64,000 nt of DNA from Fischerella muscicola SAG 1427-1 = PCC 73103 (lineage in GTDB: Bacteria > Cyanobacteriota > Cyanobacteriia > Cyanobacteriales > Nostocaceae), in NCBI RefSeq assembly GCF_000317245.1, contig NZ_AJLJ01000061.1:1-64000 (forward strand), written 5' to 3'. Shown piece by piece: positions 45,791-55,283 of this stretch. Positions within the stretch are counted from its first letter, which is position 1. Each line of letters opens with the position of its first letter. The notes beneath the pieces were generated by a model. It was not told the DNA's origin, did not search any database, and worked only from the letters and a program-made list of their open reading frames with translations. Position numbers and translations under genes: made by a program.

Positions 45791-47314
45791 ATGATTTTCC
45801 CTGATTTCTCTCAATTCTCCGAATTAGCTAAAAATGGTAATTTTGTCCCGGTATATCAGGAATGGGTAGCAGACTTAGATACACCTGTTTCTGCTTGGTA
45901 TAAAGTTTGCGCTGGACAACCTTATAGTTTTTTGTTGGAATCGGTAGAAGGTGGAGAAAATATCGGGCGTTATAGTTTGTTGGGTTGTGATCCACTGTGG
46001 ATTTTAGAAGTCAGGGGCGATCGCACGACTCAAATGCACCGTGATGGTTCACAAGTTGTATTTACGGGTGATCCATTTACAGCTTTAACAACATGTTTAG
46101 AACCTTTTTATCCAGTCAAATTACCCCAGCTACCACCGGGAATTGGCGGTTTATTCGGATTTTGGGGCTATGAATTAATCAATTGGATTGAGCCGCGTGT
46201 ACCAATTCATGCACAAGATGACCGTAATATTCCTGATGCTGTGTGGATGCAGGTAGACCATCTGTTAATTTTTGACCAAGTGAAGCGGAAAATTTGGGCT
46301 GTGGGTTACGCCGATTTGCGTGATCCAAATGTGGATTTACAAACAGCCTACAAAAAGGCTTGCGATCGCGTGACTCGCATGGTCGATAAGTTATCTCTGC
46401 CTTTATCAGGGCAAAATACTTTATTAGAATGGAATCCTCCAGGAAGTAAGAGAGTAACAGAAGTACCAGGAATCGAGGAGTATCAGAGTAATTTAACCCG
46501 TGAAAAATTCTGTAACAGCGTTCAAAAGGCAAAAGAATACATCAAAGCCGGGGATATCTTTCAAGTAGTAATTTCCCAGCGCTTATCAACAGAATACACA
46601 GGCGATCCTTTTGCTTTGTATCGTTCCCTGCGTCAGATTAATCCTTCTCCTTACATGGCATTTTTCAACTTCCAGGATTGGCAAATTATTGGTTCGAGTC
46701 CGGAAGTGATGGTAAAAGCCGAACGCGATTTTGAAGGAGATTTACTGGCTACAGTGCGTCCTATTGCTGGTACTCGTCCACGGGGTAAGACAGCCCGCGA
46801 AGACATGGCTTTAGCAGATGAATTACTCAAAGATCCCAAAGAAATAGCCGAACACGTCATGCTTGTTGACTTGGGACGTAATGATTTGGGGCGGGTGTGC
46901 CAAAGCGGTACGGTGAAGGTAGACGAGTTAATGATCATTGAACGCTACTCCCATGTGATGCATATTGTCAGCAATGTGGTAGGTAAATTAGCACCTGGTA
47001 AAACAGCTTGGGATTTACTCAAAGCTTGTTTCCCAGCTGGAACAGTTAGCGGCGCACCCAAAATTCGCGCAATGGAGATTATCAATGAGCTAGAACCAAG
47101 TCGGCGCGGCGCGTATTCCGGCGTATATGGATATTACGATTTTGAAGGACAATTGAATTCTGCGATCGCCATTCGCACAATGGTTCTACGGAATAATACA
47201 GTATATGTCCAAGCTGGTGCAGGGTTGGTAGCAGATTCGGAACCAGAAAAAGAATACGAAGAGACTTTAAATAAAGCTAGAGGTTTGTTAGAAGCAATAC
47301 GTTGTTTGCGTTAA
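45791..47314 (+). CDS. trpE: Anthranilate synthase component I
   Basis: Converts chorismate to anthranilate, the first step of tryptophan synthesis, with ammonia from the TrpG subunit (not seen here). A 507-aa protein with the N-terminal feedback domain (SFLLESVEGGENIGRYSLLG, LLES typical of Trp binding) and the chorismate-utilising C-terminal half (IKAGDIFQVVISQRL, PSPYMAFFNF, ATVRPIAGTRPRGKT, DLGRNDLGRVC, GTVSGAPKIRAMEII, AGAGLVADSEPEKEY). It lies after psaD. Confidence 0.93.
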   Translation: MIFPDFSQFSELAKNGNFVPVYQEWVADLDTPVSAWYKVCAGQPYSFLLESVEGGENIGRYSLLGCDPLWILEVRGDRTTQMHRDGSQVVFTGDPFTALTTCLEPFYPVKLPQLPPGIGGLFGFWGYELINWIEPRVPIHAQDDRNIPDAVWMQVDHLLIFDQVKRKIWAVGYADLRDPNVDLQTAYKKACDRVTRMVDKLSLPLSGQNTLLEWNPPGSKRVTEVPGIEEYQSNLTREKFCNSVQKAKEYIKAGDIFQVVISQRLSTEYTGDPFALYRSLRQINPSPYMAFFNFQDWQIIGSSPEVMVKAERDFEGDLLATVRPIAGTRPRGKTAREDMALADELLKDPKEIAEHVMLVDLGRNDLGRVCQSGTVKVDELMIIERYSHVMHIVSNVVGKLAPGKTAWDLLKACFPAGTVSGAPKIRAMEIINELEPSRRGAYSGVYGYYDFEGQLNSAIAIRTMVLRNNTVYVQAGAGLVADSEPEKEYEETLNKARGLLEAIRCLR

Positions 47315-47368
47315 ACAGGGAACAGGGAATAGGAATTTCCAATTATCAACCCAAAGATAACAGTAACA

Positions 47369-48161
47369 GTGACAACAAAAATTTTTCAAACCATCCCACG
47401 TAATGTTTGGATTTTGGGATTTGTCAGCTTGTTAACTGACATTAGTTCTGAGATGATTCATTCGGTATTGCCAATATTTCTGGTTTCTGTATTAGGAGCA
47501 AATTTACTAACAGTTGGGTGGATTGAGGGAATTGCAGAATCAACTGCTTCTGTACTGAAAGTTTTTTCAGGAGCTTTAAGTGATTATTTAGGACAGCGTA
47601 AGGGATTGGCTGTGGGAGCATCCCAATTTTTTCAAAATACCCTAAAGCAAAGGGTTTAAACTCTTTGCTAATAGCACAAGTCGTCTTTATACGACTTCAT
47701 AAAATCAAACAGTCTGCTTAAAGCAGACTTTCACTATAAGACTGCGATTTCAATCGCAGGCGTTTTTTTGAACATTTGGGATGCTCCCTTGGCTGTTGCT
47801 AGTTATGGGCTATCTACTTTAGTCAAACCACTGTTCGCATTGGCAACTAGCCCTGCTTGGGTATTGATGGCTCGTTTTGGTGTTAGCGAAGCTCCTCCGT
47901 TAGGAGGCTCGCGTTGGCAAGGGAATTCGTGTAGCTCCCCGCGATGCAATAGTAGCAGATGTTACCACTAGTGCCAATTATGGAGCCGCCTACGGTTTAC
48001 GCCAGTCTCTGGACACCATTGGTGCATTCACTGGGCCACTAGTTGCATTCATGTTAATGTCTTGCTCAGGACAGAACTTTCGTCTAGTTTTTTGGTTAGC
48101 ATTGCTTCCAGGTATCTTAGCAGTTGCTTTTCTCTCTACGATGAATCTCCCTCTTTTTTAG
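47369..48161 (+). pseudogene. Broken MFS transporter gene
   Basis: The N-terminal part (GTG start at 47369; FVSLLTDISSEMIHSVLPIF, VGWIEGIAESTASVLKVFSG) is a major facilitator family protein. The frame stops at 47659 inside a 175-bp MITE. Removing the MITE and one target copy restores GLAVASYGLSTLVKPLFALA. A second insertion (about 28 nt, palindromic, 47884-47914) then shifts the frame before GKGIRVAPRDAIVADVT. The frame ends at 48161 after about six membrane segments, so the C-terminal half is also missing. The gene is not functional. Confidence 0.8.
47614..47788. mobile_element. 175-bp MITE in the MFS gene with 8-bp target duplication
   Basis: Terminal inverted repeats GGGAGCATCCCAA / TTGGGATGCTCCC bound the element. 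TTGGCTGT is present on both sides (47606-47613 and 47789-47796). Inside are three small hairpins (AGTCGTCTTTATACGACT, AGTCTGCTTAAAGCAGACT, and CTGCGATTTCAATCGCAG). It has no coding capacity and was probably moved by a transposase elsewhere. Confidence 0.88.
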
Positions 48162-48267
48162 CAAAGAGGGAAGTTATCAGAATTTGTTAAACAGGCGATG
48201 GGGTGAACGAAAAAAAGCGTGGGGAAGAGAAATTAGTTAGCGTACATCATACGCTAACTAGCTCTGA

Positions 48268-49104
48268 CTAATCCGCTTGTTTTAATCTTTGTGTAACCAC
48301 ACGCCGATTGGAGCTTTCAACCACTCCCGAACCAATCATTAAACCAGCTTTTAAATAAGAGTGATAATCAATCCGACTCTGATTATTAGTTAAATACCGC
48401 TCTAAATCGGTAATAGCTCCCTTTAAATCTTTCTTCTTTTTGGGGAATTGATGACAATTTTCAATTACTGTATTCCATTGTGATTTTTTTAGTAATTGTT
48501 GTTGAGTTTTTACCCAATCCAATTGATAGTCTTCGTTATTTGGATACGCTGCTTTCGCTACTGCCCACACATATTCCGAGAGATGAAAAAAGTCGAGAAT
48601 TTCCACCGAACCTGGAAATTGTTCTGATGCCATCGACCAAATCCAATGTGCGCCATCACCAATCACTACGGTTTTTGTGGGTTTTGTACCTGCTACTTGA
48701 TTATATAACTGGGATACTCTCTGACTAAATTCTGGTCGAGATTTTAAAGTAGCTACATATTCCCTTTGACGTATAACACCTCTTTTTTTACCAACTTTTT
48801 CATGGTCTTTACTCCAGAAAATTACACCAACTTTTGCTTCTTTATATCCTTGTTTTTGATTCAAGGGAGTCATGACTCCATCAACTCCCACATATAATAA
48901 ATCTGGTGGTTCCTGCTCTTGATTGGGAATTTCAAACTGTGAAGAAGTGTCTTGCTCACATCGAACCTGAAACTCTTGTGTTTGTAGTTGATTTCCTGTC
49001 TTTTCTACTTGATTAGCTAAGGTTTTTTGTGTCAAATCTAGTCTTGTCCATTTTTGAAACAAACAGTGAGAAGAGCGGAAATTCACTACTAACTCCCAAG
49101 GCAC
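48268..49104 (-). CDS. Transposase, C-terminal reading frame
   Basis: The larger part of the ISKra4-type transposase (278 codons open). Catalytic-core features are DLLYVGVDGVMTPLNQKQGY, VVIGDGAHWIWSMASEQFPG, LDFFHLSEYVWAVAKAAYP and GSGVVESSNRRVVTQRLKQA. The first residues are read out of frame; the true sequence continues from the N-terminal frame by a +1 shift near the A5 run at 49051-49055. It ends close to the left terminal repeat. Confidence 0.85.
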   Translation of the reverse strand: MPWELVVNFRSSHCLFQKWTRLDLTQKTLANQVEKTGNQLQTQEFQVRCEQDTSSQFEIPNQEQEPPDLLYVGVDGVMTPLNQKQGYKEAKVGVIFWSKDHEKVGKKRGVIRQREYVATLKSRPEFSQRVSQLYNQVAGTKPTKTVVIGDGAHWIWSMASEQFPGSVEILDFFHLSEYVWAVAKAAYPNNEDYQLDWVKTQQQLLKKSQWNTVIENCHQFPKKKKDLKGAITDLERYLTNNQSRIDYHSYLKAGLMIGSGVVESSNRRVVTQRLKQAD

Positions 49105-49441
49105 AGGCTAATTCTAATACCATTGGTAGCCATTTATCTTTTGGTAGTCCTAACTCTTCATCAACTTTGACTTTAATACCATCTGTTGTCTCATAAGCTC
49201 TACGTACAACAACCATTTCACCTAATGGAGTGTAATATCTTTTTTCGCGTTTAGTTCTAGGATGGTCGTATTCGGCTTCTTTCTCTTCAATTAAGGACTG
49301 TAACAGTCTTTGTTGCACAAAGTTTCCCAATTTTAGCCAAATACTGTAAAATTCGCTCACAAATCCTTCTAAGTGTTGAAAATCTGGTAAGTCCTGGAGC
49401 GTGTCATTGATGTGAGACAGAATTGATTGGAGGTTGTTCAT
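49013..49441 (-). CDS. Transposase, N-terminal reading frame
   Basis: First part of the ISKra4-type transposase (142 codons). It has the N-terminal region (YDHPRTKREKRYYTPLGEMV and VVVRRAYETTDGIKVKVDEE, then LGLPKDKWLPMVLELACALG). It overlaps the second frame by 92 bp. The join is either programmed frameshifting, known in some IS families, or a mutation that inactivated this copy. Confidence 0.8.
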   Translation of the reverse strand: MNNLQSILSHINDTLQDLPDFQHLEGFVSEFYSIWLKLGNFVQQRLLQSLIEEKEAEYDHPRTKREKRYYTPLGEMVVVRRAYETTDGIKVKVDEELGLPKDKWLPMVLELACALGVSSEFPLFSLFVSKMDKTRFDTKNLS

Positions 49442-49468
49442 GGGAAGTTTGGTTTTATGGCATCTCAG

Positions 49469-50242
49469 CTATGTTAGCGTAATTTGTCCGCTAACTATTC
49501 TCCCACACCTTTTTTCGTTCACCCCAGGCGATGCGGCTGGAACTACCAACAGGCGAGGCACAATTACAGAAGCAGGTTGTTCTAAAATAAAACGTACACA
49601 ACGGGCAACATCATCAGCTTGTAGTGGCTGTGAGACTAATTCGTCGTAGCCTTGCTTACCACTTTCACGCCAAGAATCATAAAGATTTGTTGCGACTGCA
49701 CCAGGTTCTATAGTCGCAATCCCAACACCAGAACCAGCTAATTCCATCCGTAAAGAATCTGTAAAAGCTTCCACAGCATGTTTAGTACCATCATAGACAC
49801 CGATCATCGGTGTAGTTTTTAGTCCCGATATACTCGACATATTGATGATAAAGCCGCTTTTTTGCTTTTTAAAATAAGGCAAGACTGTATAACACATTCT
49901 CACCACCGCCTCATAATTGACGCGGATCATGTTACACAACGCTTCGATGTCGGCTTCTTCAATCGACATCATGTGCATCACACCTGCATTGTTAATGATG
50001 ACATCTAAAGACCCAAACTCTGCCAGCGCAGTATCAAGAAGATGTTGTGGTAAAGTAGGCTCAGTAATTTCACCTGGAACAATGGTGGCATTTTTCAGTT
50101 GATTGGCAAGTTCGGAAAGCTTTTGTTGCGATCGCCCTGTTAAAACCAGTTTCATTCCAACCTCATCTAAATTATGAGCAATGGCTGTACCGATACCACT
50201 GCTAGCCCCAGTCACGATCACAACCTTATCTTTGAGATCCAT
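49469..50242 (-). CDS. SDR-family oxidoreductase with IS-altered C-terminus
   Basis: Classical short-chain dehydrogenase. Nucleotide site VIVTGASSGIGTAIA (residues 8-22), NNAGV at about 89, catalytic Ser in MSSISG, and YDGTKHAVEAF (Tyr-x3-Lys) near 151. The reading frame formerly ended VVPAASPV and a stop. The IS element inserted at codon ASP-, so the protein now gains about 14 residues from the terminal repeat (GVNEKRCGRIVSGQ...). The substrate is unknown. The core fold and active site are intact, so activity is probably retained. Confidence 0.85.
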   Translation of the reverse strand: MDLKDKVVIVTGASSGIGTAIAHNLDEVGMKLVLTGRSQQKLSELANQLKNATIVPGEITEPTLPQHLLDTALAEFGSLDVIINNAGVMHMMSIEEADIEALCNMIRVNYEAVVRMCYTVLPYFKKQKSGFIINMSSISGLKTTPMIGVYDGTKHAVEAFTDSLRMELAGSGVGIATIEPGAVATNLYDSWRESGKQGYDELVSQPLQADDVARCVRFILEQPASVIVPRLLVVPAASPGVNEKRCGRIVSGQITLT

Positions 50243-50484
50243 AATTTGTATAAAAATTAAGAGTTTTTGCCGTTATTCAGAATATAGTTAGTCACGCTCA
50301 ATAGAGGTAAAGAATAGGTTAAAAATATACATAAAAAATTTATATAAGTTTAATTTTTAACTATCTTGAGAATTTTGGTTTAGCTGACTATGATACGTCT
50401 CTACATAGTTTATACAGTAAACATCGCATTGAAGATTTCAAGTATTTTCATAATATTAATTTGAGTTGCAAAATTTGTTTATTG

Positions 50485-50515
50485 TTCAGTAAATACTGAA
50501 TTGTAAAAGTATAAT
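50485..50515 (+). promoter_or_regulatory. Candidate promoter with palindromic operator
   Basis: A perfect dyad TTCAGTA-AA-TACTGAA (50485-50500) lies 9 bp upstream of a TATAAT box (50510-50515), over the expected -35 region. It is 84 bp before the di-haem cytochrome start. The position suggests an operator for a repressor of unknown identity. The remainder of 50243-50598 is AT-rich with no other signal. Confidence 0.4.
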
Positions 50516-50598
50516 AATCCGTCATCAAAAACTTTGGTTTGTGTGCATATACGTGTTTGCACGCTTTACCTAACTACATAAATCAAAAGCACATAGCT

Positions 50599-52671
50599 AT
50601 GAAAAATAAAAAAACAGTCCCTAAACAAAGTGGATTTAGGGGATTTTTTGCATTCAAGGCTAGAATTTTCTTTTTAGTATTCGTTTTTATCATTAGTTTT
50701 TCTGGTATTTTGCTATCTAATTGGTTGATGGCAGGTCAGCCAAGCCTAGCAAACATTAGTCTTTTACAGCCTGCACCCACTCAACCGCTTGGCTATTACG
50801 ACTACTTCGGTAAACTCCTTAGTCCTGAAGATGCGGCAAAATTGGTACAAGAAAATCAACTTGATCCGAGTGACCCAATTTCCTATCAAAAAATAGGAGC
50901 AGTCGAAATTACACAAGAATTAATTAACAAAGGCGAAGATATATTTTTTAACCGGAAAATAGGCGATAACTTCGGTTTGCAGGATGTGTTTGGTTTTAGA
51001 CAAGGCTTATTTCGCATCTTGCCAGAATTAACTACAGCGATCGCACAATTACGTGGACAATCAACCAATAACTTACAAATAACCCTGCAAAAAGATATCA
51101 CACTGGGTAGTCGGACATTTCCCAAAGGAACTGTGCTGAACACAGGTTTTAAAGTGGAAAGAGGAACGCTTTTTCCTTTGGGAATCAAACAAAACGGCGA
51201 TATTAGCTGTGCAGTCTGTCACGCAGTTGTTTCTGGCCAAGGTAAACGCCTAGCAGGGATACCTAATGGTGAACTTGCGATTCCCTTACTAGTTGCCTTA
51301 GCACCAAATTCAGCCGCTGGATTTGCCAGATTAAATTTTAATCCCTCAGATCCACAGTACCAAGGCAAAGGCAAGACAATTATTGATAGTCAAGGTAAAT
51401 TAGTCAAACTGCCCGACCCTGATAAATTGGAGCAAGCCTTCGATGATGCTGTGTTAGATGTGCCTTTTGGTCATTTTGAGAGTTCACCGGATGGCATTGA
51501 TAATACTACTCAAATTCCCAGTGTCTTTACTTTTCAGACACATCCTTATTTAGCTGATGGACAGTTTGCTGTTGGGCCGTTTGCTGGACTCAGCGCTATT
51601 AATAATGCAGTCCACTCTTCAGAAATTAACCTGTTAGCAGCTGCTCAACTAAGTCAAAAAACTCTTGGTATAGACTCAGAAGTCTACATTGGGACATTTC
51701 TCCAAAATGCTGCTGATCCACGTCTGCGTTTACCATTGGGAAAACCAGTTAAACCTTCGGAGTGGCTGCGTCAGGTTGCACCAGATGTTACCAAAGCAGA
51801 ATTAGAAGACCAAATTCCTGCACCTGGAACAGGTACTTATCCAGATTTGAACCCTAGTTTATTTACATACAACGGTTTGGTTTTTAGCCCCAACACTGAC
51901 AAGTCAGATGATATCGCCAGTGGTAAGTTCTTATTTGCTAACAATGCCATGTCAGTATTCCAAAATAACTTAGTACCACCCGCTAACCGCACTCGCGAAA
52001 ATTGGCAAGCACTCAGAAACGGTTCTGTCGTGCGGGGGGCAAAAATTTTTCAGGAAACCGGATGTGCAACTTGTCATATTCCACCTTTCTTTACTGACAA
52101 CAAAATTCATCCAGTGAGTGAAATTGGTACTAACCCAGAACGTGGTAAGTCTCGCCTCAAGCTCAATAATTTTTTAGTGCCACCAAAAATATACAGCTTT
52201 GATACACCTGTCCCTGTACCTGCGGATGCTACAGTGCTGGATGTACCAACAGAAGGCATTTCTGTTAACTCTACAACTTTACCTACAGGTATATTGCCAG
52301 AGGGAGGTTATAAAACTACTTCTCTAAGGGGCCTTTACTTGAGCGCACCATATTTGCATGATGGTGGTGCAGCAGTACGAGCAGGAAGTTTACAAGTTAA
52401 TCAGGGTGGTAGCTTTAATATAGTTGACCCAACTGGCTTGGGATTGACTGGTACTCTCAGTCAAAGTATTCCCGCCGATCCTGCTAGTAGCTTACGCGCC
52501 TTGCTAGATGAGGAACTTCGCACCCAAGTTATAGCCACAAACAAAGCTAATCCTGCTTTGGTAAGGAGTAATCTTGATGGTACTGGTCATAAATTCTACG
52601 TGGATCGCAACAAGCAAACTGACTTAATTAACTTCTTGTTAGCACTGGATGACGATCCTAGTCGATTTTAA
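50599..52671 (+). CDS. Di-haem cytochrome c, peroxidase/RoxA-like
   Basis: About 690 aa from the ATG at 50599. A single N-terminal membrane segment (IFFLVFVFIISFSGILLSNW) suggests export to the periplasm or lumen. Two haem-binding motifs are present: CAVCH (about residue 211) and CATCH (about 498). The late motif APYLHDGGAAVRAGSLQ resembles MauG/cytochrome c peroxidase-type di-haem proteins and the RoxA rubber-oxygenase group. The long, low-Cys region between the haems is unusual for simple peroxidases. The substrate is unknown. It stands alone. Confidence 0.75.
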   Translation: MKNKKTVPKQSGFRGFFAFKARIFFLVFVFIISFSGILLSNWLMAGQPSLANISLLQPAPTQPLGYYDYFGKLLSPEDAAKLVQENQLDPSDPISYQKIGAVEITQELINKGEDIFFNRKIGDNFGLQDVFGFRQGLFRILPELTTAIAQLRGQSTNNLQITLQKDITLGSRTFPKGTVLNTGFKVERGTLFPLGIKQNGDISCAVCHAVVSGQGKRLAGIPNGELAIPLLVALAPNSAAGFARLNFNPSDPQYQGKGKTIIDSQGKLVKLPDPDKLEQAFDDAVLDVPFGHFESSPDGIDNTTQIPSVFTFQTHPYLADGQFAVGPFAGLSAINNAVHSSEINLLAAAQLSQKTLGIDSEVYIGTFLQNAADPRLRLPLGKPVKPSEWLRQVAPDVTKAELEDQIPAPGTGTYPDLNPSLFTYNGLVFSPNTDKSDDIASGKFLFANNAMSVFQNNLVPPANRTRENWQALRNGSVVRGAKIFQETGCATCHIPPFFTDNKIHPVSEIGTNPERGKSRLKLNNFLVPPKIYSFDTPVPVPADATVLDVPTEGISVNSTTLPTGILPEGGYKTTSLRGLYLSAPYLHDGGAAVRAGSLQVNQGGSFNIVDPTGLGLTGTLSQSIPADPASSLRALLDEELRTQVIATNKANPALVRSNLDGTGHKFYVDRNKQTDLINFLLALDDDPSRF

Positions 52672-52733
52672 ATTATACTTCTTGCAAAAGTTGAATTAAT
52701 ACCAATTTGAAAAAGAATGCGACAGATGAATTC

Positions 52734-52760
52734 TGTAGAGACGCGATAAATCGCGTCTCA
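52734..52760. repeat. GAGACGCGATAAATCGCGTCTC palindrome
   Basis: A short perfect palindrome of the same family as 14341 and 61562, followed by a second truncated copy (ATCGCGTCTCACATTCTG). Just before it lies the dispersed ACCAATTTGAAAAAGAATG repeat, also found near 2450. Confidence 0.65.
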
Positions 52761-52900
52761 TATTCTGATGATCGCGTCTCACATTCTGAATGTGTCGCAA
52801 ACATTTTTTGAATCGGTATAACCTAGCCCTTTTAAGGTGGATAGAAAATATTTGGTCTTAGTGTCTACCCTTACGGGAAGCGGTAGACACTAAGAAATTT

Positions 52901-53692
52901 TCATTTTCCAGATTTACACCTTGAAAGGGTTGAAGCAGAATCTTGATCCAAAAACAATGTTGCTTGAGAATATTTGCGAAGAATAGAAGCAGGACAATCT
53001 TTACTAATATTTTCTTGTAGCATCTGTTGCGCTATTTTAGCTTTGTGTAGTCCTGGTGCAAGACAGAGAATTGTGTTTGCAGAACAAATTGTGGGAATCG
53101 TAACAGTAAAAGCATATTTTGGTACGGCTTCTAAACTCGGAAAATGACCTTGCTTGACTTGCTGTTCGTGATTCGCTTGATCTAATTTCACTAATTTAAC
53201 ACTGTAAGCATCTTGGAAATTAGCCACAGATGGATCGTTGAAAGCAATATGTCCGTTTTCTCCCACACCCAAACAACATAAATCAATTGGTTGTGCTTGC
53301 AATAATTTACTGTAGCGATCGCATTCTAATAAAGGTTCTAAAGCATCGCCCTCGATATAGTGAAATTCTTTCAGATTGACTCGTTTATGAAAACGTTCCC
53401 GTAAATAGCGGCGGAAACTAGCAGGATGATCAGCAGAAATTCCTAAGTACTCATCTAAATGGAAACAAGTAACCTGTGACCAATCTATACCACCCAATGC
53501 TATCAATGCACTGAGAAATTTTATCTGAGAATTACCTGTGGCTAGCAATACAGCAGCATGACCATTTTTTTGTAAAACTTCCTGTAAATAATTCCGGGCA
53601 ATTTCTGCTACACTCTCGGCTAATTCAGCTTCACAGTTATAAATTTGCACATTCAGGTCATTAACACGAAAAACTTTTTTGGCGACTGGCAT
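52901..53692 (-). CDS. nagB: Glucosamine-6-phosphate deaminase-like protein
   Basis: Converts glucosamine-6-phosphate to fructose-6-phosphate and ammonia. Motifs are ATGNSQIKFLSAL (phosphate loop, about residue 51), TCFHLDEYLGI (about 75), LGVGENGHIAFNDP (about 142) and HFPSLEAVPKYAFTVTIPT. The length of 263 aa fits NagB. The protein could alternatively act on 6-phosphogluconolactone, but the motifs favour NagB. It stands alone. Confidence 0.88.
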   Translation of the reverse strand: MPVAKKVFRVNDLNVQIYNCEAELAESVAEIARNYLQEVLQKNGHAAVLLATGNSQIKFLSALIALGGIDWSQVTCFHLDEYLGISADHPASFRRYLRERFHKRVNLKEFHYIEGDALEPLLECDRYSKLLQAQPIDLCCLGVGENGHIAFNDPSVANFQDAYSVKLVKLDQANHEQQVKQGHFPSLEAVPKYAFTVTIPTICSANTILCLAPGLHKAKIAQQMLQENISKDCPASILRKYSQATLFLDQDSASTLSRCKSGK

Positions 53693-53921
53693 TGAATTAT
53701 CAAAAATATCGTTTATTGTTTATAGACTCTTGCTCACTTTGTGAATTCTAATTGAAGATTCTTAGCTGAACTAAATTCTGAGCAAGGAAAGCTAAGAGGA
53801 TTTACAAAACTGAAATTAGAAAGGAATATTGAATGAGATTGCTACTAATTAAATGGTAAACAGATAAAAAGAACAGCTCTAATCGCTACAATAAAGATTT
53901 GCAGGATTCTGCATCGAGATT

Positions 53922-55283
53922 ATGAAACTTCCTATCGTAGCTATTATTGGTCGCCCAAATGTGGGTAAATCGACTTTTGTCAATCGTTTGGCAGGGGAGC
54001 AATCTGCTATTGTTTATGATCAACCAGGAGTAACGCGCGATCGCACATACTTGCCTGCTTTTTGGCGTGATCGCGAATTTATGGTTGTCGATACTGGTGG
54101 TTTAGTCTTTAATGATGACACCGAATTTTTGCCATTAATTCGCCAACAGGCTATGGCTGCGCTTGCAGAAGCCAGTGCGGCTATTTTTGTAGTTGACGGT
54201 CTGACTGGGCCGACAGCAGCCGACGAAGAAATCGCTACATGGTTACGACAACAACCCGTACCCGTCCTGTTGGCTGTAAATAAATGTGAATCTCCAGAAC
54301 AAGGTTTAATCCAAGCTGCCGAATTTTGGAATTTAGGATTAGGTGAACCTTTCCCTGTTTCTGCTATTCATGGTAGTGGTACGGGAGATTTACTAGACGA
54401 ATTGGTAACATATTTACAACCTGCACAAGATATTCCAGACATTGATGAAATCAAGATCGCAATTGTCGGACGCCCCAATGTCGGAAAATCAAGCTTATTG
54501 AATGCTTTTGTTGGTGAACAGAGAGCAATTGTTAGCCCAATTTCCGGTACTACCCGCGATGCAATTGATACTAAAATTGAACGTGATGGCAAAACCTATC
54601 TTTTGATCGACACAGCAGGAATTCGCAAAAAGAAAAACGTAGAATACGGGCCTGAATTTTTTAGCATTAACCGCGCTTTTAAAGCAATTCGTCGCGCCGA
54701 TGTAGTTTTATTGGTAATTGATGCTATTGATGGTGTCACTGAACAAGACCAAAAGTTAGCCGGACGGATAATCGAAGAAGGGCGAGCTTGTGTTCTTGTG
54801 GTCAATAAGTGGGACGCGGTAGACAAAGACTCTTACACGATCTACGATTACGAAAAACATTTGCAAGAAAGGCTGCATTTTACTGAGTGGTCAGAAACTA
54901 TTTTTGTCAGTGCTTTGACTGGACAAAGAGTAGAGAAAATTTTGGAATTGGTAAATCAAGCAGCCGAGGAACACAAACGCCGCGTCAGCACGTCGGTAAT
55001 CAACGAAGTTCTAGAGGAAGCAGTTCGCTGGCATTCACCATCAGTCAGCCGCAGTGGTAAACAGGGTAAAATTTATTACGGTACACAAGTTAGCACTCAG
55101 CCGCCTACAATAGCATTGTTTGTCAATGATGCTAAACGTTTTAATGATAACTACCGTCGCTATATCGAACGACAATTCCGACAGCAATTAGGATTTAAGG
55201 GTACTCCGATCCGATTGTTCTGGCGGAGTAAAAAAGCTAGAGATGTGGAAAATGCTAGTAATAATAGAGCAGTCCGCGTCTAG
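53922..55283 (+). CDS. der: Ribosome-assembly GTPase Der (EngA)
   Basis: Two G domains in tandem followed by a KH-like C-terminal domain. Domain 1: [16 protein letters not shown] (about 8-23), DTGG, NKCE. Domain 2: [16 protein letters not shown] (about 181-196), [12 protein letters not shown]. Der acts on 50S ribosome maturation. The length of 453 aa is standard. It is followed after a heptamer-repeat gap by ecfT on the same strand. Confidence 0.96.
   Translation: MKLPIVAIIGRPNVGKSTFVNRLAGEQSAIVYDQPGVTRDRTYLPAFWRDREFMVVDTGGLVFNDDTEFLPLIRQQAMAALAEASAAIFVVDGLTGPTAADEEIATWLRQQPVPVLLAVNKCESPEQGLIQAAEFWNLGLGEPFPVSAIHGSGTGDLLDELVTYLQPAQDIPDIDEIKIAIVGRPNVGKSSLLNAFVGEQRAIVSPISGTTRDAIDTKIERDGKTYLLIDTAGIRKKKNVEYGPEFFSINRAFKAIRRADVVLLVIDAIDGVTEQDQKLAGRIIEEGRACVLVVNKWDAVDKDSYTIYDYEKHLQERLHFTEWSETIFVSALTGQRVEKILELVNQAAEEHKRRVSTSVINEVLEEAVRWHSPSVSRSGKQGKIYYGTQVSTQPPTIALFVNDAKRFNDNYRRYIERQFRQQLGFKGTPIRLFWRSKKARDVENASNNRAVRV

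Larger units (their letters stand above)
48201..49524. mobile_element. Complete IS element, ISKra4-like, with 9-bp target duplication
   Basis: The ends are inverted repeats (GGGTGAACGAAAAAA at the left, its near-complement at the right) followed by longer similar sub-terminal sequence with GTTAGCG. CAGGCGATG is duplicated at 48192-48200 and 49525-49533. The 1324-bp element carries a two-frame transposase on the minus strand. The family assignment rests on transposase motifs (GVDGVMTPL, DFFHLSEYVW, GSGVVESSNRRV). Confidence 0.88.
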
